A DNA stretch of 46,107 nucleotides from Bacteroides finegoldii DSM 17565. GTDB lineage: Bacteria; Bacteroidota; Bacteroidia; Bacteroidales; Bacteroidaceae. The stretch's first letter is position 1. The number at the start of each line of letters is the position of its first letter. The notes under the pieces are model-generated. The model ran no database searches and was not told the DNA's origin. It saw nothing but the letters and a program-made list of their open reading frames with translations. Positions 17,673 through 26,590 of this stretch are shown here, in pieces. Location: assembly GCF_000156195.1 (NCBI RefSeq), contig NZ_GG688323.1:234868-280974 (forward strand), written 5' to 3'. A program made the position numbers and the translations under genes.

Positions 17673-18383
17673 ATGTCGAATCCTTATTTTCAATTTAAGC
17701 AGTTTACAGTGTGGCATGACAAATGTGCTATGAAAGTTGGCACGGATGGAGTACTTTTAGGTGCCTGGACTTCGGTTCAAGGAGCGCGTCGGGTATTGGA
17801 TGTAGGTACAGGAACAGGATTGGTTGCTCTGATGTTGGCTCAACGCAGTCCGGCAGATGTAAAAATTGTAGCATTGGAAGTAGATACGGCAGCTGTGGAG
17901 CAGGCTAAAGAAAATGTAGCTCGTTCTTTTTGGAAAGAACAGATAGAAGTGGTTCAGGCAGATTTTAATCAGTATCATTCTTCCGGTAAATTTGATGTGA
18001 TTGTCTCAAATCCTCCTTATTTTGTAGGCTCACTTAAATGTCCGGATGTACAAAGGAATGCCGCGCGTCATGCCACTTCTTTGACTTATGAGGAACTATT
18101 GAAAGGAGTTGCCGGATTATTGGCTGAGGATGGGACTTTTACGGTTGTGATTCCGGCAGATGTGGCAGATAGGGTAAAGGGTATAGCTTCTATGTGGAAT
18201 CTGTATGCAGCCCGCCAACTGAATGTGATAACTAAGCCCGGAGGTGTTCCAAAAAGAGTGTTGATCGCTTTTTCTTTTGATAATCGGGAGTGTGTGGTCG
18301 AAGAGCTGTTGACAGAAATAGCACGTCACAAATATAGCGAGGAATATATAATGTTGACTAGGGAGTATTATTTGAAGATGTAA
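17673..18383 (+). CDS. trmN6: tRNA1(Val) (adenine37-N6)-methyltransferase TrmN6
   Basis: This is 236 residues, standard for the YfiC/TrmN6 family. The N-terminal FQFKQFTVWHDKCAMKVGTD segment is a family signature. Motif I DVGTGTG (43-49) binds S-adenosylmethionine, and NPPYF (113-117) is the N6-adenine methylation motif. It methylates A37 of tRNA-Val. Neighbouring tRNA-Pro genes on the opposite strand are probably coincidental. It is monocistronic, with its own promoter box and a strong terminator right after the stop. Confidence 0.93.
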   Translation: MSNPYFQFKQFTVWHDKCAMKVGTDGVLLGAWTSVQGARRVLDVGTGTGLVALMLAQRSPADVKIVALEVDTAAVEQAKENVARSFWKEQIEVVQADFNQYHSSGKFDVIVSNPPYFVGSLKCPDVQRNAARHATSLTYEELLKGVAGLLAEDGTFTVVIPADVADRVKGIASMWNLYAARQLNVITKPGGVPKRVLIAFSFDNRECVVEELLTEIARHKYSEEYIMLTREYYLKM

Positions 18384-18387
18384 AACA

Positions 18388-18420
18388 AATGAGGCTAATA
18401 TTTATTGTATTAGCCTCATT
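18388..18420. terminator. Terminator between trmN6 and the tRNA-Pro genes
   Basis: AATGAGGCTAATA (18388-18400) pairs perfectly with TATTAGCCTCATT (18408-18420) around a seven-base loop. It can stop trmN6 and, on the other strand, the tRNA transcript. Confidence 0.8.
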
Positions 18421-18446
18421 TTATAATCTTCGATTTGTCTCTTTCG

Positions 18447-18521
18447 TCGGGGTAGCGGGATTCGAACCCACGACCCCCTGCTCCCAAAGCAGGTGCGCTA
18501 ACCGGACTGCGCTACACCCCG
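18447..18521 (-). tRNA. tRNA-Pro (anticodon TGG), copy 1
   Basis: The minus strand folds as a cloverleaf of 75 bases. The acceptor CGGGGTG pairs with TACCCCG (last pair G-T), the anticodon arm CCTGC-TTTGGGA-GCAGG gives anticodon TGG, and the T arm contains GGTTCGAATCC. The discriminator is A and CCA is not encoded. It is identical in all 75 bases to the neighbour at 18557-18631. The pair probably comes from recent duplication or gene conversion. Confidence 0.96.
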
Positions 18522-18556
18522 AAAAACTTTGAACTTAATAACCCTCTTTTTTGTAG

Positions 18557-18631
18557 TCGGGGTAGCGGGATTCGAACCCACGACCCCCTGCTCCCAAAGC
18601 AGGTGCGCTAACCGGACTGCGCTACACCCCG
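18557..18631 (-). tRNA. tRNA-Pro (anticodon TGG), copy 2
   Basis: Same cloverleaf and sequence as copy 1, 35 bases upstream of it in the direction of transcription. The spacer is unrelated to the flanking DNA. Both copies are likely made as one precursor from the promoter box at 18668-18675. Confidence 0.96.
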
Positions 18632-18667
18632 CTACTTTTTGAAGGGTTGTTCTTTTCAAAAGCGGTG

Positions 18668-18675
18668 CAAAGATA
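18668..18675 (-). promoter_or_regulatory. -7 box for the tRNA-Pro pair
   Basis: TATCTTTG on the minus strand, 36 bases before the first transcribed tRNA (copy 2). The 200 bases to its right up to the small gene at 18878 hold no recognisable feature. Confidence 0.6.
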
Positions 18676-18877
18676 GGGAGTATTTTTTAATTAACAATAG
18701 GCAAACGAATGTTTTTTATTGATTAATTCTCAATTCATTGAATATCATACTCTTGTACCTGTACTTTTTTTCTTGTTAGAAATCAGAGATATTATAGAGT
18801 GATATAATTTGGTGTAACAATGAACTATCTTTTATCATTTTCTGTTCTTAAGATAAGAAATAAAAATAAGGAGATAT

Positions 18878-19072
18878 ATGAAGACTAAAAATCAAAAGAA
18901 GGTAGATGAGAAAGAAATGCCTTTGTTGGAACAGAAGGGATATGAGAGAATGCTGAATGAGATTGTTCCTGTACAACAGACAGAAACTTATAGGAATCCG
19001 ACTCAAAGGGTGGTAAAAGATGCTGTCAGGGAATTAAATCCTGATACGAACAGCTTGGGAAGCAGAGGATGA
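18878..19072 (+). CDS. Small charged protein of unknown function (64 aa)
   Basis: The product is 64 residues, hydrophilic and highly charged (13 Lys or Arg and 11 Glu or Asp by rough count), without cysteines, signal or membrane segment. I recognise no domain. It is supported as a gene by a good Shine-Dalgarno AAGGAG ending eight bases before the ATG, unusually strong for this genome. A perfect terminator hairpin starts within its last codons and includes the stop. It sits alone between the tRNA-Pro genes and serine palmitoyltransferase, with which it converges. A role cannot be assigned. Confidence 0.65.
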   Translation: MKTKNQKKVDEKEMPLLEQKGYERMLNEIVPVQQTETYRNPTQRVVKDAVRELNPDTNSLGSRG

Positions 19073-19092
19073 GTTCATCCTCTGCTTTTTAT
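19061..19092. terminator. Terminator overlapping the stop of the 64-aa gene
   Basis: AGCAGAGGAT (19061-19070) pairs with ATCCTCTGCT (19077-19086) around a short loop and is followed by TTTTTATTT. The TGA stop lies in the apex of the hairpin. Confidence 0.8.
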
Positions 19093-19111
19093 TTATGATT
19101 TCGAGTGCTGA

Positions 19112-20296
19112 TTATAAGAGGTCTAAAGCCTTGAATGCTTTTACTAATTTCTCTACAGCACGGTCAATCTGTTCTTTTGTATGGGTAGCCATCAAAGCCA
19201 CACGTACCAATGTGTCTTGTGGAGCACATGCGGGCGGAATAACCGGATTGATAAATACACCTTCGTCGAAAGCCAGTTTGGTTACCATGAATGTCTTTTC
19301 CGTATCGCGTACGTAAAGAGGGATGATAGGTGACTCTGTTGCGCCAATCTCAAAACCGGCTTCACGGAAACGTTTCAAAGCATAATTGGTAGCTTCCCAC
19401 AAGGCTTCGAGTCTTTCCGGTTCATTCTGGATGATGTGGAGAGCCTCCAAAGCGGACGCGGTAGCGGCCGGAGTGTTGGATGCACTGAATATATATGTAC
19501 GTGCGTTATGGCGTAACCAATTAATAATAGAGGAGTCAGCAGCGATGAATCCACCGATAGAAGCCAATGATTTACTGAAAGTACCCATGATTAGGTCAAC
19601 TTCGTGAGTCAGACCGAAATGGTCACAAACACCACGTCCCTGTTTTCCGAATACTCCCAAGCCATGTGCTTCGTCTACCATGATGGTCGCATTGTATTTA
19701 TGTTTCAAACGTACGATTTCGGGCAGGTTTGCCAAGTCGCCTTCCATAGAGAACACACCGTCCACTATAATCAGCTTCACTGAATCCGGATTACACTTTT
19801 GAAGTTGTTTTTCCAAATCCGCCATATCATTGTGTTTGTATTTCAATTGCTGTGAGAAGGAGAGGCGACGGCCATCTACGATAGAGGCGTGGTCGCGGTC
19901 GTCACAGATGATATAATCGTTACGGTCGGTCAAAGCCGGAATAACACCTGAGTTTACTGTAAAACCGGTAGAAAAACAGAGAGCTTCGTCCTTTCCGACA
20001 AAAGCGGCCAACTCTTTCTCCAATTGAACATGCAGGTCAAGTGTACCGTTCAGAAAGCGTGACCCTGCGCAACCGGAACCATATTTGTGCATAGCTTTGA
20101 TACCGGCTTCAATCACTCTTTCATCTCCCGTAAGGCCAGTGTATGCATTGGAACCGAACATCAGCACTTCGTGTCCGCCCATTTCTACCTCTGTACCCTG
20201 TTTTCCTTCAATCTCACGGAAATATGGGTAAACGCCCTTTGCCATAAATTGTTGTGGCAAGTCGTACTTAGCTAACTTCTCTTGTAATAATCCCAT
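19112..20296 (-). CDS. spt: Serine palmitoyltransferase (sphingolipid synthesis)
   Basis: The 394-residue PLP enzyme belongs to the alpha-oxoamine synthase family. The PLP lysine is Lys242 in GTFSKSLASIGG. DEAHGLGVFG and SGCAGSRFLNGT are further cofactor and substrate motifs. Sequence and neighbourhood (lipid kinase, aspS) recall the B. thetaiotaomicron serine palmitoyltransferase BT_0870, which joins serine and a fatty acyl-CoA to 3-ketosphinganine. AONS and KBL ligases are close relatives, so the call rests on that resemblance. I chose ATG at 20296 (MGLLQEKLAKYDLP). A start at 20335 is possible but would add 13 unusual residues. Confidence 0.88.
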   Translation of the reverse strand: MGLLQEKLAKYDLPQQFMAKGVYPYFREIEGKQGTEVEMGGHEVLMFGSNAYTGLTGDERVIEAGIKAMHKYGSGCAGSRFLNGTLDLHVQLEKELAAFVGKDEALCFSTGFTVNSGVIPALTDRNDYIICDDRDHASIVDGRRLSFSQQLKYKHNDMADLEKQLQKCNPDSVKLIIVDGVFSMEGDLANLPEIVRLKHKYNATIMVDEAHGLGVFGKQGRGVCDHFGLTHEVDLIMGTFSKSLASIGGFIAADSSIINWLRHNARTYIFSASNTPAATASALEALHIIQNEPERLEALWEATNYALKRFREAGFEIGATESPIIPLYVRDTEKTFMVTKLAFDEGVFINPVIPPACAPQDTLVRVALMATHTKEQIDRAVEKLVKAFKALDLL

Positions 20297-20382
20297 TGAA
20301 TTATAATTTATTATGCTCATACTCAGATCGTTCACTGACGATCAAATATACTTTTATCTTAACAAGTGTTTAAAACAGGGGG

Positions 20383-20390
20383 CAAAGATA
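20383..20390 (-). promoter_or_regulatory. -7 box for serine palmitoyltransferase
   Basis: TATCTTTG on the minus strand, 86 bases before the chosen start, within the region shared with the divergent lipid kinase. Confidence 0.6.
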
Positions 20391-20484
20391 ACAATTTTTG
20401 CTTTCATATGTTCTTTTTAAGAGAAAAAAGTTGCTCCTATGCGATTCGAAACCTCTAATAGATTAAAATTTGAGATATTTATAT

Positions 20485-20492
20485 TACTTTTG
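20485..20492 (+). promoter_or_regulatory. -7 box for the lipid kinase
   Basis: TACTTTTG lies 24 bases before the ATG at 20517. A start at 20439 would lie upstream of this box, which argues for the shorter protein. Confidence 0.55.
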
Positions 20493-20516
20493 TCGTCTAC
20501 AATCGACAAGAATAGC

Positions 20517-21542
20517 ATGAACGATAATATGAAAAAAATAAAATTCGTCGTCAATCCTATTTCGGGAACACAAAGTAAAGAATTGATTCTTAGTTTGTTG
20601 GATGAAAAAATAGACAAGACGAAATACTCTTGGGAAGTAGTGTATACGGAGAGAGCCGGTCATGCGGTAGAGATAGCTGCCCAAGCTGCGGAAGAAAAAA
20701 CGGATATGGTGGTAGCTATCGGAGGAGACGGGACAATCAATGAAATAGCTCGTTCATTAGTGCATACTGATACTGCTTTGGGAATTATTCCTTGTGGGTC
20801 AGGAAACGGACTTGCACGTCACTTGCATATACCTATGGAACCGAAGAAGGCATTGGAAGTGCTCAATGAAGGCTGCACGGATATTATAGATTATGGTAAG
20901 ATCAACGGAACGGATTTTTTCTGTACCTGTGGTGTCGGATTCGATGCGTTTGTCAGTCTGAAGTTTGCACATGCCGGTAAGCGTGGGTTGCTGACTTATT
21001 TGGAAAAGACGCTGCAAGAAAGCCTTAAATACCAGCCGGAGACATACGAACTGGAAACTGAAAATGGAGTATCCAAATATAAAGCCTTTCTTATTGCCTG
21101 TGGAAATGCGTCGCAATATGGAAACAATGCCTACATTGCTCCGCAAGCCACGCTGACGGATGGTTTGCTGGATGTGACCATTCTCGAGCCGTTTACCGTA
21201 TTGGACGTGCCTTCGCTTGCTTTTCAACTGTTTAATAAGACGATTGACCAGAATAGCCGCATCAAGACTTTCCGATGTAGGCGGCTGTGTATTCGTCGGG
21301 CTACTCCCGGAGTGGTGCATTTTGACGGAGATCCTATGGAGACGGACGCTGATGTGGATATCAGGTTGATTCAAAGAGGATTGCGCGTAGTAGTGCCACG
21401 CGCATCGGAGAAGGATGCGGCCAATGTACTTCAGAGAGCACAAGAATATATGAATGGAATTAAATTGATGAATGAAGCTATTGTTGACAATATAACAGAC
21501 AAAAACAAGAAAATCTTGAAAAAGCTGACGAAGAAAGTCTGA
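20517..21542 (+). CDS. Diacylglycerol/sphingoid lipid kinase (YegS/BmrU family)
   Basis: The 341-residue protein has the diacylglycerol kinase catalytic domain: VVNPISGTQSK at the start, GGDGTINE (about 69-76) as the nucleotide site, and PCGSGNGLARHL. These soluble or peripheral enzymes phosphorylate diacylglycerol, undecaprenol-like or sphingoid lipids with ATP. Substrate cannot be read from sequence. The gene is divergent from serine palmitoyltransferase with about 220 bases between the starts, so a part in sphingolipid handling is a reasonable but unproven inference. I chose MNDNMKKIKFVV at 20517 over the longer in-frame start at 20439, because the promoter box lies between them. Confidence 0.87.
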   Translation: MNDNMKKIKFVVNPISGTQSKELILSLLDEKIDKTKYSWEVVYTERAGHAVEIAAQAAEEKTDMVVAIGGDGTINEIARSLVHTDTALGIIPCGSGNGLARHLHIPMEPKKALEVLNEGCTDIIDYGKINGTDFFCTCGVGFDAFVSLKFAHAGKRGLLTYLEKTLQESLKYQPETYELETENGVSKYKAFLIACGNASQYGNNAYIAPQATLTDGLLDVTILEPFTVLDVPSLAFQLFNKTIDQNSRIKTFRCRRLCIRRATPGVVHFDGDPMETDADVDIRLIQRGLRVVVPRASEKDAANVLQRAQEYMNGIKLMNEAIVDNITDKNKKILKKLTKKV

Positions 21543-21593
21543 TAAAATAATGGATAACTAATTACGAATTACAAATTATTGCGTACTTTTGCG

Positions 21594-21601
21594 GAGTTTT
21601 G
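21594..21601 (+). promoter_or_regulatory. -7 box for aspS
   Basis: TACTTTTG lies 51 bases before the aspS ATG, after the stop of the lipid kinase gene. Confidence 0.6.
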
Positions 21602-21652
21602 GTTCAGCCAAAATAAAAACGCGAGTGGATAATCGTTTAATAAAAAAAATAT

Positions 21653-23410
21653 ATGTTCAGAACACACACATGTGGAGAACTGAGAATCTCTGATGCAAAT
21701 AAGCAAGTGACGCTGTCCGGATGGGTACAGCGTAGTCGCAAAATGGGAGGAATGACCTTCATCGACCTCCGCGACCGTTATGGAATTACTCAATTAGTAT
21801 TTAACGAAGAAATCAATGCAGAACTCTGTGAGCGTGCCAATAAGTTGGGACGTGAGTTCGTTATTCAAATCACCGGAACGGTGAATGAACGTTTCAGCAA
21901 GAATGCAAATATTCCTACCGGAGACATTGAAATCATTGTTTCCGAACTGAATGTGCTGAACACGGCCATGACTCCTCCGTTCACTATTGAAGACAATACG
22001 GATGGCGGTGATGATATCCGTATGAAATACCGCTATTTGGATTTGCGTCGTAATGCCGTTCGTTCCAATTTGGAATTACGTCATAAAATGACTATCGAAG
22101 TCCGCAAATATCTTGATAGCCTTGGTTTTATCGAAGTGGAAACACCGGTTCTGATCGGTTCTACTCCGGAAGGAGCGCGTGACTTTGTTGTTCCTTCACG
22201 TATGAATCCGGGACAATTCTATGCACTTCCGCAATCTCCGCAGACATTGAAGCAATTGTTGATGGTATCCGGGTTCGACCGTTATTTCCAGATTGCGAAA
22301 TGTTTCCGCGATGAAGATCTGCGCGCCGACCGTCAACCGGAGTTTACGCAGATTGACTGTGAAATGAGCTTTGTTGAGCAAGAAGATATTATTACTACTT
22401 TCGAAGGGATGGCTAAACATCTGTTTAAGACTCTTCGCGGTGTGGAACTGACCGAACCGTTCCCTAGAATGGCTTGGGCTGATGCCATGAAATATTATGG
22501 TAGCGATAAACCGGATTTGCGTTTCGGCATGAAGTTCGTCGAATTGATGGACATCATGAAAGGACATGGATTCTCCGTATTTGATAATGCTGCATATATC
22601 GGTGGTATCTGTGCGGAAGGTGCTGCGACTTATACCCGTAAACAGTTGGATGCGTTGACTGAGTTTGTAAAGAAACCTCAGATCGGCGCAAAAGGTATGG
22701 TCTATGCCCGTATAGAAGCGGATGGTACGGTGAAATCAAGCGTAGACAAGTTCTATACGCAAGAGGTACTTCAGAAAATGAAGGAAGCGTTCGGAGCTAA
22801 GCCGGGTGACTTGATTTTAATTCTTTCCGGTGACGATGCCATGAAAACCCGTAAGCAACTTTGTGAACTTCGTTTGGAAATGGGTTCTCAATTGGGCTTG
22901 CGTGACAAGAATAAATTCGTTTGTCTTTGGGTGATTGACTTCCCGATGTTTGAATGGAGCGAGGAAGAAGGTCGTCTGATGGCAATGCATCATCCTTTCA
23001 CACATCCGAAAGATGAAGATATTCCATTGTTGGATACTGACCCGGCCGCAGTGCGTGCTGATGCATACGATATGGTAGTCAATGGTGTCGAAGTAGGTGG
23101 AGGTTCTATCCGTATTCACGATGCGAAACTACAAGCCAAGATGTTTGAGATTCTGGGCTTTACTCCGGAAAAGGCGGAAGCGCAGTTCGGCTTCCTGATG
23201 AATGCCTTTAAGTATGGTGCACCGCCTCACGGTGGTCTTGCATACGGGCTTGATCGTTGGGTGTCTTTATTTGCCGGTCTGGACTCTATCCGTGACTGTA
23301 TCGCGTTCCCGAAGAACAATTCCGGACGTGATGTGATGCTGGATGCGCCATCTGCAATTGACCAGACTCAACTTGACGAACTGAATTTGATTGTTGATAT
23401 CAAAGAGTGA
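21653..23410 (+). CDS. aspS: Aspartyl-tRNA synthetase
   Basis: This is 585 residues, the usual length of bacterial-type AspRS. An OB-fold anticodon domain comes first (about 1-110, starting [20 protein letters not shown]), then the class II core with motif 2 [18 protein letters not shown], the GAD insertion domain (about 290-410), and motif 3 [10 protein letters not shown] near the C-terminus. It charges tRNA-Asp with aspartate. Whether it also charges tRNA-Asn cannot be decided here. The GtrA gene overlaps its stop (GTGA), so the two are coupled. Confidence 0.98.
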   Translation: MFRTHTCGELRISDANKQVTLSGWVQRSRKMGGMTFIDLRDRYGITQLVFNEEINAELCERANKLGREFVIQITGTVNERFSKNANIPTGDIEIIVSELNVLNTAMTPPFTIEDNTDGGDDIRMKYRYLDLRRNAVRSNLELRHKMTIEVRKYLDSLGFIEVETPVLIGSTPEGARDFVVPSRMNPGQFYALPQSPQTLKQLLMVSGFDRYFQIAKCFRDEDLRADRQPEFTQIDCEMSFVEQEDIITTFEGMAKHLFKTLRGVELTEPFPRMAWADAMKYYGSDKPDLRFGMKFVELMDIMKGHGFSVFDNAAYIGGICAEGAATYTRKQLDALTEFVKKPQIGAKGMVYARIEADGTVKSSVDKFYTQEVLQKMKEAFGAKPGDLILILSGDDAMKTRKQLCELRLEMGSQLGLRDKNKFVCLWVIDFPMFEWSEEEGRLMAMHHPFTHPKDEDIPLLDTDPAAVRADAYDMVVNGVEVGGGSIRIHDAKLQAKMFEILGFTPEKAEAQFGFLMNAFKYGAPPHGGLAYGLDRWVSLFAGLDSIRDCIAFPKNNSGRDVMLDAPSAIDQTQLDELNLIVDIKE

Positions 23411-23814
23411 AGCAAAGGGTGGGAGTGAAAGAATCGGTACGTATATTTCGTTTTATGGTAATCGGTACGATGAATGCCTTGATAATGGCATTGGTTGTAT
23501 GGTTGATGATGAAGGAAATATCATTCAACGGTGACTATATAGTGGCTAATATAACAGCGTATCTGATTGCTCAAATCCATAACTTCGTTTGGTGTAAATA
23601 CTGGATATTCCCTATAGAAAACAAAAAGAACAGTATCTGGAAACAGATACTGCTCTTTTGTTCTGCTTTTGGTCTGGCCTACACGGCACAATTCCTGTTT
23701 CTTGTTTTATTGGTTGAAGGATTAGACGTGAATGAATACCTCGCACAATTCTTGGGATTGTTTATTTACGGAGGTGTCAACTTCATGGCTAATAAGAAAC
23801 TGACTTTTCAATAA
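23407..23814 (+). CDS. GtrA-family membrane protein
   Basis: This small, very hydrophobic protein has 135 residues and four predicted membrane helices (about 15-35, 45-65, 75-100, 110-130), as in PF04138. GtrA proteins are thought to flip undecaprenyl-linked sugars or support glycosylation of surface polymers. No glycosyltransferase partner lies nearby, so the substrate is open. Translation probably starts at GTG 23407, overlapping the aspS stop. A second GTG at 23425 would shorten it by six residues. Its stop overlaps that of the convergent amidase gene by seven bases. Confidence 0.85.
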   Translation: MKQRVGVKESVRIFRFMVIGTMNALIMALVVWLMMKEISFNGDYIVANITAYLIAQIHNFVWCKYWIFPIENKKNSIWKQILLFCSAFGLAYTAQFLFLVLLVEGLDVNEYLAQFLGLFIYGGVNFMANKKLTFQ

Positions 23815-24689
23815 AATCGCTTAGTCAGTCCCTCGTATTCGTCGATGCGACGATCGCGCAGGAATGGCCACCAGCGACGTACATTCTCAGAACGTTCCAT
23901 ATCAATTTCCACTACCATATTCTCCGGGCGGTCATTTCCGGCCTGTGCGAGAAATTCCCCTTGCGGACCCGCAACGAAACTGTTTCCCCAAAATAAGATA
24001 CCATTTGTCTGTCCGGAAGGATCGGGCTCATGACCTACACGATTGACGGAAATAACAGGAAGACCGTTAGCAACGGCATGAGCACGTTGTGAGATAATCC
24101 AGGCGTTGAGTTGACGCGCTTTCTCGTCATCCGTGTCGCTACTTTCCCAGCCGATAGCTGTAGGATAGATTAGAAGTTCGGCGCCTTTCAGTGTCATCAG
24201 GCGGGCAGCTTCCGGATACCATTGATCCCAGCATACCAAGACTCCCAGTTTTCCTAAAGAAGTCTGGATCGGTTCGAAACCTATATCTCCGGGAGTAAAA
24301 TAAAACTTTTCGTAATATGCAGGATCGTCGGGAATGTGCATTTTCCGATATTTACCGGCGATGCTTCCGTCACGATCGAAGACAACGGCTGTATTGTGAT
24401 AAAGTCCCGGTGCGCGTTTCTCGAAGAGGGAAGTTACAAGAACTACCTTATTGGCTGCCGCCAATTCCGAGTAAAATCCGGTGGAAGGTCCGGGAATCGT
24501 TTCTGCTAGGTCGAATAGGTTTGTATTTTCTGTCTGGCAGAAGTAAAGCGAATTGTGCAATTCCTGAAGCACGATTAACTGTGCGCCGTGCGCAGCACAC
24601 GCTTCTATGCTTTTGGCGAGATTCATTAGATTGACACGAATGTCCGAAGTGTTAGACTGTTGGATAAGTCCGACTTTTATTTTTCTCAT
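23808..24689 (-). CDS. aguB: N-carbamoylputrescine amidase
   Basis: The 293-residue nitrilase-superfamily enzyme has the Glu43-Lys116-Cys153 catalytic triad (in LQELHNS, YRKMHIPD and VCWDQWYPEAAR). The sequence HIPDDPAYYEKFYFTPGD is typical of N-carbamoylputrescine amidases. It hydrolyses N-carbamoylputrescine to putrescine, CO2 and ammonia in the cytoplasm. It follows aguA by 13 bases on the same strand, so the two genes give the complete agmatine-to-putrescine route. It ends tail-to-tail with the GtrA gene with a seven-base overlap and no terminator between. Confidence 0.94.
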   Translation of the reverse strand: MRKIKVGLIQQSNTSDIRVNLMNLAKSIEACAAHGAQLIVLQELHNSLYFCQTENTNLFDLAETIPGPSTGFYSELAAANKVVLVTSLFEKRAPGLYHNTAVVFDRDGSIAGKYRKMHIPDDPAYYEKFYFTPGDIGFEPIQTSLGKLGVLVCWDQWYPEAARLMTLKGAELLIYPTAIGWESSDTDDEKARQLNAWIISQRAHAVANGLPVISVNRVGHEPDPSGQTNGILFWGNSFVAGPQGEFLAQAGNDRPENMVVEIDMERSENVRRWWPFLRDRRIDEYEGLTKRFY

Positions 24690-24702
24690 GATGAATAATT
24701 AT

Positions 24703-25746
24703 TTATTTTATAACTCCTGTTGGATATTGCATGGTGACGCAATGCAAAGAACCATGCTGTTTGATTAGGGCTCGACAATCTATTCCGACTATTTGCCGTC
24801 CCGGAAATGCTTGTTGCAACACTTCACCTGCTTTCTTGTCATTTTGCGGCTGATTGTAAGTCGGGTAGAGGATGGCGTCATTTAAAATCAGAAAATTAGC
24901 GTATGTGGCGGGAAGACGCTCTCCATCTTCTTCTATCTTGTCCGCCATAGGTAAAGCTAACAGACGATAGGGAGCTCCGGCCAATGTGCGGAATGTTTTT
25001 AATTGTTCTTCCATAGCGTGTAGCGCTCCATAATGCTCGTCCTCTTTGTCTTCACATTTCACGTAGGCGATGGTGTCGGTAGAGCAGAAACGGGCTAAAG
25101 TATCAATATGACTGTCAGTATCGTCGCCTGCGAGGTAGCCGTGATCCAACCAAAGGACTTGCTGGAGATGGAAAACCGATTTTAAATAATCTTCTATCTC
25201 TACTTGGTTAAGACGCTCATTACGGTTGGAAGAGAGCAGACATTCGGAAGTGGTGAGCAGTGTGCCCATTCCATCGCTCTCGATAGAGCCGCCCTCGAGT
25301 ATGAAATCAAGCCGGTTGACGTATTGGCCGTTTAAAGCTCCGGTTTCTACAGCTTGCCTAGTGATTTGATTGTCCAGTTCGGAAGCATATTTTAGTCCCC
25401 AGCCGTTAAATGCGAAGTCTAGCAATGAGGGAGTACCTGTGTCAATCATGGTTATAGCTCCGTGGTCACGTGCCCAAGTGTCGTTGGTGGCACATTGCAG
25501 AAAGCGTACATTGTTCATATTGACGGTAGCAGTTATTTGTTGCTTCACCTTTTCAGGTTCGGGGGTGACGATTAGTAACAGTTCCCGTTTTGCTATTTCT
25601 TGGGCGATATTTATGAAACATTGCTGTACTTCTTCCAGCATATATGCCCAATCCGTACCAGCGTGCGGCCACGTCAGTTGTATGCCGCTTTGCGTATGCC
25701 ATTCGGCAGGCAGATAAGGTGCTCTCATTTCTACCTGTACGGTCAT
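24703..25746 (-). CDS. aguA: Agmatine deiminase
   Basis: The 347-residue protein belongs to the peptidylarginine deiminase-like fold. Recognisable parts are ARDHGAITMID, FILEGGSIESDG, DTDSHIDTLARF and the catalytic cysteine (Cys336) in GSLHCVTMQYP. It converts agmatine to N-carbamoylputrescine and ammonia. I chose ATG at 25746 (MTVQVEMRAPYLPAEWH). The frame can be extended to 25818, but the 24 extra residues (MGIMVGLPSPSG) do not look like family sequence. With aguB it forms the agmatine pathway for polyamine synthesis. The DUF2148 gene upstream is 124 bases away on the same strand. Confidence 0.93.
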   Translation of the reverse strand: MTVQVEMRAPYLPAEWHTQSGIQLTWPHAGTDWAYMLEEVQQCFINIAQEIAKRELLLIVTPEPEKVKQQITATVNMNNVRFLQCATNDTWARDHGAITMIDTGTPSLLDFAFNGWGLKYASELDNQITRQAVETGALNGQYVNRLDFILEGGSIESDGMGTLLTTSECLLSSNRNERLNQVEIEDYLKSVFHLQQVLWLDHGYLAGDDTDSHIDTLARFCSTDTIAYVKCEDKEDEHYGALHAMEEQLKTFRTLAGAPYRLLALPMADKIEEDGERLPATYANFLILNDAILYPTYNQPQNDKKAGEVLQQAFPGRQIVGIDCRALIKQHGSLHCVTMQYPTGVIK

Positions 25747-25870
25747 ATTTTTACCGAAGTTTAATTGCAAATCTTTCTCCGAGCCGCTAGGGCTGGGCAA
25801 TCCAACCATGATTCCCATCAGACTTTTCTATTTAGTTATTTATATCCATTTCTTTTTTGCGAGTATGATA

Positions 25871-26413
25871 TCAATCTTTGTTCTCCTGTTTTGGCTTCCG
25901 GTCGAAGAACGGATTTTTTGATGATGCGCTTACCGGAATTGCCATTACCATTTTGCAGTCTTTCAGCCAGTTCAGACGTTGTGCTGCAAGTCCGGCAGAG
26001 AACATTACCCGTGTGTCTACACGCAGATCGGCTGCTGTTGCGCAGGCAGAACCTATCGCAATACCCACGTCAATACTATTCAGGGCACATGGAACACCTT
26101 CTGTACGTCCGGCACAAGTTGAGAATCCGCAATGACCGCAATTCAGTCCCTGTGCTTGCTCGCGCGTTCCTATTAATATAACGCATTCGGCATTTAGTAT
26201 GTTGTCTGCATCCCGTAGAAAAAATTTCATTCCATGTTCTTCCACCATCTTTATCATAGTGTCCGATAATTGCTTGATTTCTTCATCAGTAATTAGCGCC
26301 ACTTCAATAATATCTATCCCTTTTCCTTTGGGGGCAGTGCGTGCGGCGGTCATTATCTGGCGTGCTGCTTGCAGTATGTGCTCATGGCGAGCGTCTCTTT
26401 CGTTTAGTATCAT
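25871..26413 (-). CDS. DUF2148 ferredoxin-like domain protein
   Basis: The 180-residue cytoplasmic protein contains the cysteine cluster CGHCGFSTC (about 107-115), a fourth cysteine in GVPCALNS and another in GSACATAADL. This fits binding of an iron-sulfur cluster as in DUF2148 proteins. N-terminal NERDARHEHILQAARQIMTA is typical. The function of the family is unknown. Its own promoter box precedes it. Agmatine genes lie downstream on the same strand, but the gap of 124 bases makes cotranscription uncertain. The C-terminal tail is polar and probably disordered. Confidence 0.85.
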   Translation of the reverse strand: MILNERDARHEHILQAARQIMTAARTAPKGKGIDIIEVALITDEEIKQLSDTMIKMVEEHGMKFFLRDADNILNAECVILIGTREQAQGLNCGHCGFSTCAGRTEGVPCALNSIDVGIAIGSACATAADLRVDTRVMFSAGLAAQRLNWLKDCKMVMAIPVSASSKNPFFDRKPKQENKD

Positions 26414-26439
26414 AACTTTTCTAGAATTAATTAGTCAGG

Positions 26440-26447
26440 CAAAGATA
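26440..26447 (-). promoter_or_regulatory. -7 box for the DUF2148 gene
   Basis: TATCTTTG on the minus strand, 27 bases before the ATG at 26413. Confidence 0.6.
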
Positions 26448-26590
26448 ATATTTTATTCGAAGAGATGTATAAGTGCTTTGTTTAAATAATAGAGGTTATT
26501 GAAAAAGCCACTGATATAAAAGGAAATAGTGTCGCATTTTGGATTTGATGAATCCTAGGGAATTCTGCACTACTAGAGATCTATTTTTTC

